Under the pieces are notes generated by a model that worked only from the letters and a program-made list of their open reading frames with translations, made no database searches and had not been told where the DNA came from. Shown here piece after piece: positions 31,340-40,719 of a stretch of 64,000 nt of DNA; the stretch's first letter is position 1, and the number at the start of each line of letters is the position of its first letter. Position numbers and translations under genes: made by a program. The DNA is taken from contig NZ_CP142884.1 of the NCBI RefSeq assembly GCF_040760075.1, forward strand, positions 1-64,000, in the 5' to 3' direction. Source of the stretch: Sphingobacterium sp. R2. GTDB lineage: Bacteria; Bacteroidota; Bacteroidia; Sphingobacteriales; Sphingobacteriaceae.

Positions 31340-34321
31340 ATGCAAGGTAAAGGGCTGATTAAACTTTTAGTGATAGTGGTGTCATTAGCGTGTCTATACT
31401 CCCTATCATTTACTTGGGTGACCCGCAATGTGGAGCGCGATGCTGAGAATTTTGCCAAGGGAGATTTGGCAAAAGAGAAGAGCTATCTAGACTCAATGGC
31501 AGGTGAAGTAGTGTACAATTTAGGGTTTGCAAAATACACCTATCGGGAAGCCAAAGCAAATGAACTCGCTTTGGGATTGGATTTGAAAGGTGGTATGAAC
31601 GTAACCATGGAAATCTCGTTGGACGAATTGATCCGCAATTTGGCAAATAACCCAAAAGATGAGAAATTCAACAAAGCGTTGGAACAGGCCGTAGCAAAAA
31701 GCAAAACGAGTGCAAAAACAGTCGTTGCTTTATTTATGGAAGAATACAAATCCATCGGTGCGACAACTCCACTTTCAACATTCTTTTCAACAAAAGATAA
31801 TGCTGCGCTAATTAAACCTGGTGATTCAGACTCCAAAGTTGAATCGTTCCTTCAAAAAGAAGCGGACAATGCCATCCAAAATTCCTACAAAGTACTTCGT
31901 ACACGTATCGATAAGTTTGGTGTTGCATCGCCAAACATTCAAATTCAACAAGGTACAAACCGTATTTTGATCGAGTTACCTGGTGTCAAAGATGAAAGCC
32001 GTGTGCGTAACCTGCTTCAAGGCTCCGCAAAACTGGAGTTTTATGAGACCTATACTAACCAAGAAGTTTATCCATTACTGGAAAATATCGATAAAACTTT
32101 AGCATCAACGTTAAAAGCTGCTCCAGCTGCTACGACAAATGCCACAGCAGATACAAGCAAAAAATCAGATGATTTATTGTCTAATCTAACCGGTGGTAAA
32201 AAAGATGCTAAGAAAGACAGTGCTGCTGTAAATCTAGGTCAGAAAAATCCACTATTTGAAGCCTTACGTCCAGCTGTTTATATGGGCGAAAACCAACAAA
32301 TGGCACTTATGCCAGGTTCAATGGTGGGTATTGCTTCGTTAAAAGATACCGCAAAAGTAAATGCATACTTGCAACGTCCTGAGGTAAAATCAATTCTTCC
32401 CGGAAACTTAAAACTTTTATGGGCTGTTAAACCTGAACAAAAGACACCTGAGCAATTATCCTTATACGCAATTAAAGGCTCAGGACAGGACAATGGAGCA
32501 GTATTAACAGGCGATGTGATTACCGATGCTACCGCGAACTTTGATGAGAAAAATCAACCCGTGGTTGGTATGCAAATGAACAGCGAAGGTGCACGTGAAT
32601 GGAAGAAAATTACCGCAAAAGCGGCTCAAAACAGAGATGCAATTGCGATCGTTCTTGACAATGTGGTGTATTCTGCTCCTTCTGTAAATGGCGAGATTCC
32701 GAATGGTAGTTCTTCAATCTCAGGTTCTTTTACGGTAGAAGACACGAAAGATTTGGCAAACGTATTAAAAGCTGGCCGTCTTCCAACAACTGCTAAAATT
32801 GTTGAAGAAGCCATCGTGGGTCCTACTTTGGGGCAAGCTGCCATCGACGCCGGTGTTAACTCGGCTGTTATCGGTATTATCGTCGTAATGATCTTTATGA
32901 TTGCTTACTACAATACAGCAGGTATCGTAGCAAACATCGCGGTGTTATTAAACGTATTTATCATTATGGGGGTATTGGCATCCTTAAATGCTGTACTCAC
33001 CTTACCGGGTATCGCGGGTATCGTATTGACGATGGGTACCGCAGTGGATGCGAACGTCTTGATCTACGAACGTATCCGTGAAGAACTGGGCTTAGGTAAA
33101 TCGATCCGTCAGGCGGTAGCAGATGGTTACAAACATGCGTTACCATCCATCCTGGATTCGCAGATCACAACCTTCTTAATTGGTATCATTCTATTCTTAT
33201 TTGGTAGTGGTCCGATATTAGGTTTCGCAACAACGTTGATGGTGGGTATTATTACTTCATTGTTTACGGCAATCTTAGTGACACGCGTGATCTTTGAATG
33301 GATGTTGGCGAAAGATTTCAAAATTAAAGTCTCTTTCCCTTGGTCTGCAAAAACCTTGCAAAATGCAAATTTCAAATTTGTTCAGAAACGTAAAATCTTC
33401 TATGCGATCTCTATCGTAGCGGTGTTAATTTCTGCTGCATCTATTTTCACAAAAGGATTTAGTTTAGGCGTAGATTTTCAAGGTGGACGTACCTATACAG
33501 TTCGTTACGATAAGCCTGTAGACTTGGAAGCTGTACGTACAAACTTGGATGATATCTTCAAGAAAACAACGGAAGTAAAAGTTTTTGGTGCATCCAATCA
33601 GTTACGTATCACAACAACCTACCATATTGAAGAAACTTCTGATGCAGCTGATAAAGAAGTGCTGGACAAATTGAATCAAGGTCTATCGAAAGTAGATGCT
33701 TCCAATAAACATGAGATCCTTTCGTCTCAAAAAGTTGGACCAAGTATTGCCACTGATATCAAGTCCAGAGCAACCAGTTCGGCAATATTCTCTATCATCA
33801 TTGTTGCAGCTTACATCTTGATCCGTTTCCATAAATGGGAATATTCAATTGGGGCAGCTATTGCAACAATCCACGATGCGATTATTTTATTGGGATTATT
33901 CTCTCTCTTGGATGGTATCGTACCGTTCTCGCTTGATATTGACCAACACTTTGTAGCAGCGATATTAACTGTAATTGCTTACTCGGTGAATGATACAGTG
34001 GTTGTATTTGACCGTTTACGTGAATTCGTATCTAAACCAAATGCACATAATGAAGATCTTGGTGATGTTGTAAACCATGCGATCAACTCGACATTAAGTA
34101 GAACAATTATCACATCATTGACAATCGTGTTTGTTCTTGCTGTATTGTTTATATTTGGTGGTGAAGTTATCCGTGGATTCTCATTCGCAATCTTAATCGG
34201 TGTTATCGTAGGTACATATTCATCGATTATCTTAGCTGCACCTTCAGTATATGATTTACGCAAAGGAAAGCATTTGGCAGAAGGTAATACTGCTAAAAAA
34301 GCTGAAGTCGTAAGACCATAA
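31340..34321 (+). CDS. secDF: fused protein translocase SecD-SecF
   Basis: The 993-residue inner membrane protein pulls secreted proteins across using the proton gradient. The SecD part has one N-terminal membrane helix (about 5-27), the periplasmic P1 domain beginning DLKGGMNVTMEI near residue 81, a Lys/Ala-rich insertion (about 255-300) and five helices including GTAVDANVLIYERIREEL. The SecF part starts near 690 with FKGFSLGVDFQGGR-type motifs and ends with the second helix set (VNDTVVVFDRLRE). The SecD-SecF fusion in one chain is common in Bacteroidota. Confidence 0.96.
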   Translation: MQGKGLIKLLVIVVSLACLYSLSFTWVTRNVERDAENFAKGDLAKEKSYLDSMAGEVVYNLGFAKYTYREAKANELALGLDLKGGMNVTMEISLDELIRNLANNPKDEKFNKALEQAVAKSKTSAKTVVALFMEEYKSIGATTPLSTFFSTKDNAALIKPGDSDSKVESFLQKEADNAIQNSYKVLRTRIDKFGVASPNIQIQQGTNRILIELPGVKDESRVRNLLQGSAKLEFYETYTNQEVYPLLENIDKTLASTLKAAPAATTNATADTSKKSDDLLSNLTGGKKDAKKDSAAVNLGQKNPLFEALRPAVYMGENQQMALMPGSMVGIASLKDTAKVNAYLQRPEVKSILPGNLKLLWAVKPEQKTPEQLSLYAIKGSGQDNGAVLTGDVITDATANFDEKNQPVVGMQMNSEGAREWKKITAKAAQNRDAIAIVLDNVVYSAPSVNGEIPNGSSSISGSFTVEDTKDLANVLKAGRLPTTAKIVEEAIVGPTLGQAAIDAGVNSAVIGIIVVMIFMIAYYNTAGIVANIAVLLNVFIIMGVLASLNAVLTLPGIAGIVLTMGTAVDANVLIYERIREELGLGKSIRQAVADGYKHALPSILDSQITTFLIGIILFLFGSGPILGFATTLMVGIITSLFTAILVTRVIFEWMLAKDFKIKVSFPWSAKTLQNANFKFVQKRKIFYAISIVAVLISAASIFTKGFSLGVDFQGGRTYTVRYDKPVDLEAVRTNLDDIFKKTTEVKVFGASNQLRITTTYHIEETSDAADKEVLDKLNQGLSKVDASNKHEILSSQKVGPSIATDIKSRATSSAIFSIIIVAAYILIRFHKWEYSIGAAIATIHDAIILLGLFSLLDGIVPFSLDIDQHFVAAILTVIAYSVNDTVVVFDRLREFVSKPNAHNEDLGDVVNHAINSTLSRTIITSLTIVFVLAVLFIFGGEVIRGFSFAILIGVIVGTYSSIILAAPSVYDLRKGKHLAEGNTAKKAEVVRP

Positions 34322-34340
34322 TAGCTGATATTGATAAAAT

Positions 34341-34372
34341 AAAAAAGGGCATTCATTCGAACGCCCTTTTTT
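34341..34372 (+). terminator. secDF terminator
   Basis: AAAAAAGGGC (34341-34350) pairs with GCCCTTTTTT (34363-34372) around a 12-nt loop, 20 bp after the secDF stop. The inner stem is short (GGGC extended by GTT/AAC-like pairs), with a good T-run. Confidence 0.85.
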
Positions 34373-34388
34373 ATTGCATTCAAATTAC

Positions 34389-34418
34389 TTGTCACACTAA
34401 ATATTTTAAATATATTTG
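34389..34418 (+). promoter_or_regulatory. promoter of the MarR-FNR-ferredoxin operon
   Basis: TTG (34389-34391) and TATATTTG (34411-34418) are spaced 19 bp, a good Bacteroidota promoter. The predicted transcription start is only about 10-14 nt before the ATG at 34436, so the mRNA would be almost leaderless. Confidence 0.65.
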
Positions 34419-34433
34419 TTGCACTAAATATTT
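34395..34433 (+). repeat. CACTAAATATTT direct repeat, candidate operator
   Basis: CACTAAATATTT occurs exactly at 34395-34406 and 34422-34433, 27 bp apart. The first copy lies inside the promoter spacer and the second spans the predicted start site. A repressor bound here, possibly the MarR protein encoded next, would block transcription. This is inference. Confidence 0.5.
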
Positions 34434-34435
34434 GT

Positions 34436-34873
34436 ATGCTAAACGAAAAATTTGACCGCTACTCTTTCATCTTGGACCAAACAGCCAAGAAGGTAAAGCA
34501 ATTTGCCCAATCCTCTTTTGCGGAGAAAGGATTTGATATCACTGTGGATCAGTGGACGATTTTAAAGGCTTTGTATGAAACGGATCAGCTTTCGCAAAAG
34601 GAACTGGCGAAACGCTGCGGAAAAGACCAGCCAACATTGACACGGATCGTTGATATCCTTCTTAAAAAAAATCTAGCTGAACGGGTCATTGACGAAACAG
34701 ACCGCCGGAGTCTTTATTTGCATTTGACGGAAGAAGGAAAATTAAAAGTAGCATCGCTTTCGCCAATTGTTGCGGAGATTCGTATGAAGGCCTGGGAAAA
34801 TTTAACAGCGGAAGATTTCGATGCTTTTACAAGGATTCTGAACACTATATATAACAACTTAAATATAGAATAG
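34436..34873 (+). CDS. MarR-family transcriptional regulator
   Basis: The 145-residue winged-helix regulator has a recognition helix around QKELAKRCGKDQPTLTRIVDIL (about 60-80) and a wing at DRRSLYLHLTEEG. MarR proteins usually repress their own operon and respond to phenolic or oxidant signals. There are Cys residues, including one in KRCGKD, but no evidence of a redox switch. It is directly followed (2 bp) by a flavoprotein reductase and a ferredoxin, so it probably controls this electron-transfer unit. Confidence 0.9.
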   Translation: MLNEKFDRYSFILDQTAKKVKQFAQSSFAEKGFDITVDQWTILKALYETDQLSQKELAKRCGKDQPTLTRIVDILLKKNLAERVIDETDRRSLYLHLTEEGKLKVASLSPIVAEIRMKAWENLTAEDFDAFTRILNTIYNNLNIE

Positions 34874-34875
34874 TT

Positions 34876-35880
34876 ATGATAAATACGGATATCTGTATCA
34901 TTGGAGCAGGACCTGTTGGCCTATTCGCTGTTTTCGAAGCTGGGCTTTTAAAAATGCGCTGCCATTTGATTGATGTGTTACCTCAGGTAGGCGGACAGCT
35001 GTCGGAGATTTACCCACACAAACCTATCTATGATATACCCGGTTATCCAAGTATAACCGCACAGGAGCTGATCGATAAGCAGCTTGAACAAATTAAACCT
35101 TTCGACCCTACTTTCACCTTAGGTGAACGTGTAGAAGAAATTACTAAACAGGACGATGGCTCTTTTATCGTGGCAACTAATGATCATACGGTTGTTCACA
35201 CACAAGTTATTGTTATCGCCGGGGGCTTGGGCTGTTTTGAGCCGCGTAAACCGGAGATTCCGAATCTTCATTTCTATGAAGGAAAAGGGGTAGACTATAT
35301 GGTAAAAGATCCCGCCAAGTACCGGGATAAAAAAATTGTTATTGCCGGTGGTGGCGACTCTGCGCTTGACTGGACCTTTCACCTCGCAGACATTGCGCAG
35401 CAGGTAACTTTAATACATCGGAGCGACTCCTTTCGAGGTGCTCCAGACTCAGCTGAAAAGGTGTTCAAATTGGCCCAGCAGGGGAAAATCAATTTATTGC
35501 TTTCCCACAGTCTGATCAACATTCATGGCAATGGCAGTTTATCCCATGTTGAAACAACCAATAAAGACAAAGAAGTTATCGCTACAGAGGCAGATTATTT
35601 TATTCCTCTATATGGACTTACACCCAAGCTTGGTCCAATCGCAGACTGGGGATTAAATATCGATAAAAATGCGATAGCGGTCAACACTTTTGATTACTCC
35701 ACCAATGTAGAACGTATTTACGCAATCGGAGACATCAATACGTATCCCGGCAAGCTGAAACTGATTCTTTGTGGATATCATGAAGCTGCCCTGATGTGTC
35801 AAAGCGCTTTTAAATTTGTCTACCCAGATCAAAAATTAACATTCAAATACACCACGGTAAACGGTATAAATACATTCTAG
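34876..35880 (+). CDS. ferredoxin-NADP reductase, thioredoxin reductase-like type
   Basis: The 334-residue flavoprotein has an FAD-binding GAGPVG (10-15) and an NAD(P)-binding IVIAGGGDSALDW near 158. It lacks the CxxC of thioredoxin reductase, as expected of the YumC/TrxR-like FNR family, and the C-terminal region around NTYPGKLKLILCGYHEAAL fits that group. It moves electrons between NADPH and a ferredoxin. The ferredoxin gene begins 2 bp after its stop, strong support for a matched pair. Confidence 0.92.
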   Translation: MINTDICIIGAGPVGLFAVFEAGLLKMRCHLIDVLPQVGGQLSEIYPHKPIYDIPGYPSITAQELIDKQLEQIKPFDPTFTLGERVEEITKQDDGSFIVATNDHTVVHTQVIVIAGGLGCFEPRKPEIPNLHFYEGKGVDYMVKDPAKYRDKKIVIAGGGDSALDWTFHLADIAQQVTLIHRSDSFRGAPDSAEKVFKLAQQGKINLLLSHSLINIHGNGSLSHVETTNKDKEVIATEADYFIPLYGLTPKLGPIADWGLNIDKNAIAVNTFDYSTNVERIYAIGDINTYPGKLKLILCGYHEAALMCQSAFKFVYPDQKLTFKYTTVNGINTF

Positions 35881-35882
35881 CC

Positions 35883-36215
35883 ATGGATAATAATCTAATT
35901 AACATTACTGTTATTGATCGGGAGGGAACCGAAAATATGCTGGAGATTCCGACCGACATCAATCTTTCACTGATGGAAATTTTAAGGGCATCAGAATATG
36001 AAATATTGGCAACCTGCGGTGGGATGGCTTTATGCGCTACCTGCCATGTTGAGGTTATTGAAGGTCTAGAATCGCTGGCTTCAGCGAGCGATCAGGAGCT
36101 CGATATGTTAGACACACTCCCCGATGCTGATGATCAAAGTCGGCTCGCCTGTCAGCTTTATCTACAGAATTGCAACAACGGCATGAAGATCAAGATAAAA
36201 GGCGCACTGCAGTAG
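35883..36215 (+). CDS. 2Fe-2S ferredoxin, adrenodoxin type
   Basis: The 110-residue protein has cluster ligands C45, C51, C54 and C90 in the order C-x5-C-x2-C-xn-C (CGGMALCATCHVEV and LACQLYL). This is the vertebrate adrenodoxin/Isc ferredoxin pattern rather than the plant type. It has no signal peptide. It probably accepts electrons from the reductase encoded just upstream. The final electron acceptor is not visible nearby, and no P450 or Isc genes are in the window. Confidence 0.93.
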   Translation: MDNNLINITVIDREGTENMLEIPTDINLSLMEILRASEYEILATCGGMALCATCHVEVIEGLESLASASDQELDMLDTLPDADDQSRLACQLYLQNCNNGMKIKIKGALQ

Positions 36216-36270
36216 TGAAGCCATGGTGTATTTTATACACCATGGCTTCACTACTAACAGCCTTTTTTTT
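36212..36270 (+). terminator. terminator overlapping the ferredoxin stop codon
   Basis: 36212-36230 and 36236-36254 are 19-bp perfect inverted copies with a 5-nt loop (TTTTA). The stem contains the TAG stop (36213-36215). A T-run begins about 8 nt after the stem (36263-36270), further than usual for an intrinsic terminator. Confidence 0.7.
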
Positions 36271-36468
36271 AGACGTCAGGAGACCGACATAAAAGACTAA
36301 AAATCAAACATCTACAAAACATATGATTGAAAGATTTAGCCTTTTCACAATAAAATTCACAACATATCGGCGCAATAAATAAATATTTTTTAGTTTTTTG
36401 AACCAAAATTTAAGATATTTGCAGCTTAATTCGATTGTACCGAATTTTTACAACAAACTATTAAAAAT

Positions 36469-37779
36469 ATGCCAAGCAATAGTTCAAATAGAAAATTCCC
36501 AAGAGTAATCATTATTGGTGCTGGATTTGGAGGAATTGAAGTTGCTAAAAAGCTTAAAAATAAGGAAGTTGATGTTCTGTTGCTGGACAGAAATAACTTT
36601 CATACTTTTCAACCTTTGATGTATCAGGTAGCCACGGGTACTCTTTCGGCGGATTCTATTTCTTTCCCTGTCCGCAAAATGTTCAAAGGCCAAGACAACT
36701 TTCACTTTAGACTTGCTGACGTAAAGAGTGTAGATAATGCGGCCAAAATTGTAAGGACAGATGTTGGTGATTTTGACTATGATTATTTGATCGTTGCGAC
36801 AGGCGCTACGACGAACTTCTTCGGCAATCAACAAATCACGAAATATGCTTTGCCAATGAAAAACATACAAGAAGCATTAAACATTCGTAGCTATGTTTTA
36901 CAGAACCTGGAAGAGGCGGTACGGATAGAAAATCCGGCTGATCGTAAAGCCAATCTGAACTTCGTTATTGTCGGAGGTGGTCCGACAGGTGTAGAACTTT
37001 CGGGTGCAATCGCAGAAATCAAAAACAACGTTCTTGAAAAAGACTATCCAGAATTAAAAAAATCTGAGATGTCGGTGTACTTGGTCGAAGGACTTCCGAA
37101 AGTATTGGCCAATCTGTCTGAAAAATCTTCCAAAGATTCGGAAAGGTACCTGAAAGATCTAGGTGTAGAAGTGTTATTGAATGTTCAGGTAACGGGATAT
37201 GATGGTAATTCGATTACTTTCGCCGACGGCAGAAGCATTGAGACAAAAACCGTGATTTGGGGTGCCGGCGTAGCTGGACAATATCCTGATGGCTTCAAGA
37301 AAGAAATTATTCAGCGCGGAAACCGTATACAGACGGACGACCAATGTCGCGTTATCGATATGCCAGGTGTTTATGCCATTGGTGATGTTTCGGCGTTTAT
37401 TACTGATGATCTTCCTCGTGGCTTACCAGGTGTTGCACCGGTAGCTCAACAACAGGGAGCATATGTTGCTAAGCACATCCTTCAAACAATTTCCAACCAA
37501 CCAACTGAGAAATTCAATTATTTCGACAAAGGCTCAATGGCTACTATAGGCCGTAATAAAGCGGTAGTTGATATGGGAAAAATTCATTTTAATGGATTCT
37601 TTGGCTGGATGACCTGGATGTTTGTCCACTTGATGTCCATCTATGGATTCAGAAATAAACTCATTACTTTTGTGAACTGGTCCATTAAATTTTTCACAAA
37701 AAACAGCGGTGTACGTTTAATATTCCACAAGTACGATGAACCAATTCCGGAAAAGAATCAGGCAGAAACAGTGCAATAG
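36469..37779 (+). CDS. ndh: type II NADH:quinone oxidoreductase
   Basis: The 436-residue single-subunit flavoenzyme passes electrons from NADH to membrane quinone without pumping protons. It has an FAD-binding IIIGAGFGGIEVAKKL near the N terminus, a second nucleotide-binding VIVGGGPTGVELSGAIAE near 165 and the quinone/FAD region GLPGVAPVAQQQGAYVAK. The C-terminal FFGWMTWMFVHLMSIYGFRNKL is amphipathic and hydrophobic and would hold it to the inner membrane. The length fits the family. A terminator follows. Confidence 0.94.
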   Translation: MPSNSSNRKFPRVIIIGAGFGGIEVAKKLKNKEVDVLLLDRNNFHTFQPLMYQVATGTLSADSISFPVRKMFKGQDNFHFRLADVKSVDNAAKIVRTDVGDFDYDYLIVATGATTNFFGNQQITKYALPMKNIQEALNIRSYVLQNLEEAVRIENPADRKANLNFVIVGGGPTGVELSGAIAEIKNNVLEKDYPELKKSEMSVYLVEGLPKVLANLSEKSSKDSERYLKDLGVEVLLNVQVTGYDGNSITFADGRSIETKTVIWGAGVAGQYPDGFKKEIIQRGNRIQTDDQCRVIDMPGVYAIGDVSAFITDDLPRGLPGVAPVAQQQGAYVAKHILQTISNQPTEKFNYFDKGSMATIGRNKAVVDMGKIHFNGFFGWMTWMFVHLMSIYGFRNKLITFVNWSIKFFTKNSGVRLIFHKYDEPIPEKNQAETVQ

Positions 37780-37821
37780 TCTTTTAACAGTATTTCCCAG
37801 CTGAAATAAATCAATATCCCC

Positions 37822-37861
37822 GACAGCGCCATGATCTTACAATCATGGCGCTGTCTTTTTT
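37822..37861 (+). terminator. ndh terminator
   Basis: GACAGCGCCATGAT (37822-37835) pairs perfectly with ATCATGGCGCTGTC (37842-37855), 14 bp with a 6-nt loop, followed by TTTTTT. It is a strong intrinsic terminator. Confidence 0.95.
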
Positions 37862-38220
37862 ATCCCCCCTCTAATCAGCTTACCACTGGCCATAATGGTG
37901 CACTAGTTGAGTATCTCATCACATCACAACATTAGCCTTCCACTGACTTTTCAAAACCCAACGTTCTTTATTGGATTCTTTGTTTTAACAGCCAACGATT
38001 TCAAAAAAAACCTGTTTTATGCATCTCTTAGGGGTATCCAATTTAAAATAACTTTGCTTAGCACGTAACATTTACAGATTATATTCGTTAAATTTAAAGA
38101 CAGTTTTTTCCAGATCGAATTTACTTTCATAATATCTTTTTTTTTGATGTATAACCTCAAAAAGATTAATTTTTTTTGGTAGGTTTGCATATTATTTTAA
38201 AATAGCTTAAGGATTAGCAG
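37862..38220 (+). promoter_or_regulatory. mreB upstream region with two -7 boxes
   Basis: There is no gene here. TAACTTTG (38049-38056) and TAGGTTTG (38180-38187) each match TAnnTTTG, at 164 and 33 bp before the mreB ATG. Neither has a strong TTTG -33 box at normal spacing. The region is otherwise unremarkable AT-rich sequence. Confidence 0.4.
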
Positions 38221-39246
38221 ATGGGCTTATTTAATTGGTTTACGCAAGAAGTTGCGATTGACTTGGGTACTGCAAATACCCTAATAATTCATAATGACAA
38301 AGTAGTAGTGGATGAACCTTCTATTGTTGCATTTGACCGCACCACAAATAAAGTGATCGCCATTGGCCGCCAAGCCATGCAGATGGAGGGTAAAACACAC
38401 GACAATATAAAGACAGTACGTCCTTTACGTGATGGCGTAATTGCCGATTTTACGGCCGCTGAGCATTTGATCAGGGGAATGGTAAAATTAGTAAATAATG
38501 GCAAGAGTTGGTTTTTCCCTTCACTTCGTATGGTTGTTTGTATTCCATCCGGTATTACAGAGGTGGAAAAAAGAGCGGTACGCGACTCAGCTGAAATTGC
38601 TGGTGCTAAGGAAGTCTATTTGATTCACGAGCCGATGGCCGCTGCTGTAGGTATAGGGATTGATGTGGAAGAACCGATGGGTAATATGATTATTGATATC
38701 GGTGGTGGTACTACCGAAATAGCGGTCATTGCTTTGTCGGGTATCGTATGTGACCAATCTATTCGCGTTGCAGGTGATAACTTTGACTCTGATATCGTTC
38801 AATACATCAGACGACAACACAACATCATGATCGGTGAACGTACGGCTGAAAAAATAAAAATTGAAGTGGGAGCTGCTCTTCCGGAATTGCAGGAACCACC
38901 TGCAGATTTTGCTGTTCAAGGGCGTGATTTGATGACTGGTGTTCCTAAACAGATCACTGTTTCTTATACCGAAATAGCCCATTGTCTGGATAAATCCATC
39001 TCGAAAATTGAAGAGGCGATCTTAAAAGCTTTAGAAATTACTCCTCCAGAATTATCAGCAGATATTTATCAAACAGGTATTTACCTAACTGGCGGTGGTG
39101 CATTATTACGCGGTTTAGATCGTCGTATACAAGCTAAGACTAAACTTCCGGTGCACATTGCTGAAGATCCATTACGCGCTGTCGTAAGAGGAACTGGTAT
39201 TGCACTAAAAAATATCGGACGATTTAAATTTCTGATGCAATCCTAA
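38221..39246 (+). CDS. mreB: rod shape-determining protein MreB
   Basis: The 341-residue actin-like ATPase polymerises under the inner membrane and guides the elongation machinery. Phosphate 1 motif DLGTANTLI lies near residue 14, phosphate 2 IDIGGGTTEIAVI near 158 and the adenosine motif LTGGGALLRGLDRRI near 290. The N-terminal MGLFNWFTQE is the expected membrane-touching segment. It is first in mreB-mreC-mreD-PBP2-rodA, the full elongasome cluster in canonical order. Confidence 0.97.
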   Translation: MGLFNWFTQEVAIDLGTANTLIIHNDKVVVDEPSIVAFDRTTNKVIAIGRQAMQMEGKTHDNIKTVRPLRDGVIADFTAAEHLIRGMVKLVNNGKSWFFPSLRMVVCIPSGITEVEKRAVRDSAEIAGAKEVYLIHEPMAAAVGIGIDVEEPMGNMIIDIGGGTTEIAVIALSGIVCDQSIRVAGDNFDSDIVQYIRRQHNIMIGERTAEKIKIEVGAALPELQEPPADFAVQGRDLMTGVPKQITVSYTEIAHCLDKSISKIEEAILKALEITPPELSADIYQTGIYLTGGGALLRGLDRRIQAKTKLPVHIAEDPLRAVVRGTGIALKNIGRFKFLMQS

Positions 39247-39280
39247 CCGTTCGATAATTAATAACAATATTTTATTAAAG

Positions 39281-39312
39281 AGCGATATAATATGCAAAAC
39301 TATTATATCGCT
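39281..39312 (+). terminator. hairpin between mreB and mreC, possible partial terminator
   Basis: AGCGATATAATA (39281-39292) and TATTATATCGCT (39301-39312) form a 12-bp perfect stem with an 8-nt loop. No T-run follows (TGCTTATTAAA). It may attenuate or protect mRNA, so that mreB is made in excess of downstream genes. This is inference. Confidence 0.5.
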
Positions 39313-39338
39313 TGCTTATTAAATACCCACATTAAAAA

Positions 39339-40181
39339 ATGAGAAACCTTTGGTTATTCCTAAGACGATATAATGCATTCTTTTGGTTTATCCTCTTTTT
39401 TGGATTCTCTTTATTTTTGGTCATCACCAATAATTCCTTCCAACGTAATTCGGTCTTAAATTCTTCGAATAGTATCATCGGAGGCCTCTATGCGAAAGTC
39501 AATTCCTGGAAAAGCTACCTTCACCTCGATGAAACTAACGATGCGCTCGCAAGAGAAAATGCGCAGTTGAGAAAGGACTTGCAGGCCTATCGGTCAACGG
39601 ACAGCGTCAACATCGGTCCTGTACCGCCTATTGATAGCAGCGAATTTGGGCGTTATGAATTTATTATTGCGAATGTCATCAACAACAGCATTCACCAAAA
39701 AGCAAATACAATTACACTCGATAAAGGTAGTAAAGATGGTATCGAGCGCGGAATGGGTGTGATCGCCCCCAATGGCGTAGTAGGTATTGTCTTAAATGTC
39801 TCACCTCATTTCTCGACGGTTCAATCCTTGTTGCATCCTGACACGAGAATATCGGTTACCCTCGGTCATACTGAAGTATTTGGTTCGTTGGTATGGGGAA
39901 ATAGCATGGACTATCGCGCGGCAATGGTGAAGGAAATCCCAAATCACATTAAAGTCAACAAGGGAGACAAAGTATATACCTCGGGGTATTCGGGCCACTT
40001 TCCAAAAGGGATTTTTGTTGGGACTGTCATTCAGACGGGTATCTCCTCTGGAGATGCTTTTTTAGATCTTAGAATACTTTTAAGTACCAACTTCTCCAAC
40101 TTACAGCATGTGTACGTTGTAAAAGACCTGTTAAATAACGAATTAAAAACACTAGAAGAATCGACAAAGGACAATGGCTAG
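39339..40181 (+). CDS. mreC: rod shape-determining protein MreC
   Basis: The 280-residue bitopic inner membrane protein has a short cytosolic N terminus and one membrane helix (about 11-30). A coiled-coil follows (about 65-90, NDALARENAQLRKDL), then a periplasmic double beta-barrel core (about 110-265, including DKGSKDGIERGMGVI and GVVGIVLNV). It links MreB to PBP2. Its 3' end overlaps mreD by 8 bp. Confidence 0.94.
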   Translation: MRNLWLFLRRYNAFFWFILFFGFSLFLVITNNSFQRNSVLNSSNSIIGGLYAKVNSWKSYLHLDETNDALARENAQLRKDLQAYRSTDSVNIGPVPPIDSSEFGRYEFIIANVINNSIHQKANTITLDKGSKDGIERGMGVIAPNGVVGIVLNVSPHFSTVQSLLHPDTRISVTLGHTEVFGSLVWGNSMDYRAAMVKEIPNHIKVNKGDKVYTSGYSGHFPKGIFVGTVIQTGISSGDAFLDLRILLSTNFSNLQHVYVVKDLLNNELKTLEESTKDNG

Positions 40182-40692
40182 GATTTTAATATTTAATATT
40201 ATTCGATTTATCGTGTTGATAGGCATGCAAGTTTTCCTATTTCAAAACATTGGTTACTACAATCTGGTCGCGGCATTTCCTTACATTTTATTTGTTTTTT
40301 TGCTCCCAACGGGAACGCCTAATTTTTTGGTTTATTTGATCGCATTTCTAACTGGACTTACCGTAGATTCTTTTTATGATACTCTAGGCATCAATACCGC
40401 GGCCTGTGTGGCATTAGCTGCTTTCCGAATTTTCTTCATGAAAATTACACTCGAAGTGGAAGAACGCGAGTCTTTTTTCACCCCAATGTTGGGATTCATG
40501 AATATCCGTTGGTTCTTTTCTTATATCTTCTTCGGAACATTGATTCATCATACATTTTTGTATCTCTTAGAATCTTTTTCCTTCCAACACCTCCAATACA
40601 CCTTATTGAGTATCGTTTTAAGTTGTATATTTACGGTAATTATCATGCTATTATTTAGCATATTATTCTATAAAAAGAAAGATCGGTTATAG
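40174..40692 (+). CDS. mreD: rod shape-determining protein MreD
   Basis: The 172-residue integral membrane protein has about five hydrophobic helices and few polar stretches, as expected of MreD. The first 8 bp overlap mreC, implying translational coupling. It holds the MreC-PBP2-RodA complex together by unknown means. Sequence is poorly conserved in this family, so the call rests mainly on size, topology and position. Confidence 0.88.
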   Translation: MARILIFNIIRFIVLIGMQVFLFQNIGYYNLVAAFPYILFVFLLPTGTPNFLVYLIAFLTGLTVDSFYDTLGINTAACVALAAFRIFFMKITLEVEERESFFTPMLGFMNIRWFFSYIFFGTLIHHTFLYLLESFSFQHLQYTLLSIVLSCIFTVIIMLLFSILFYKKKDRL

Positions 40693-40719
40693 TAGATCGA
40701 TGGATAGAAATTTATTTCT

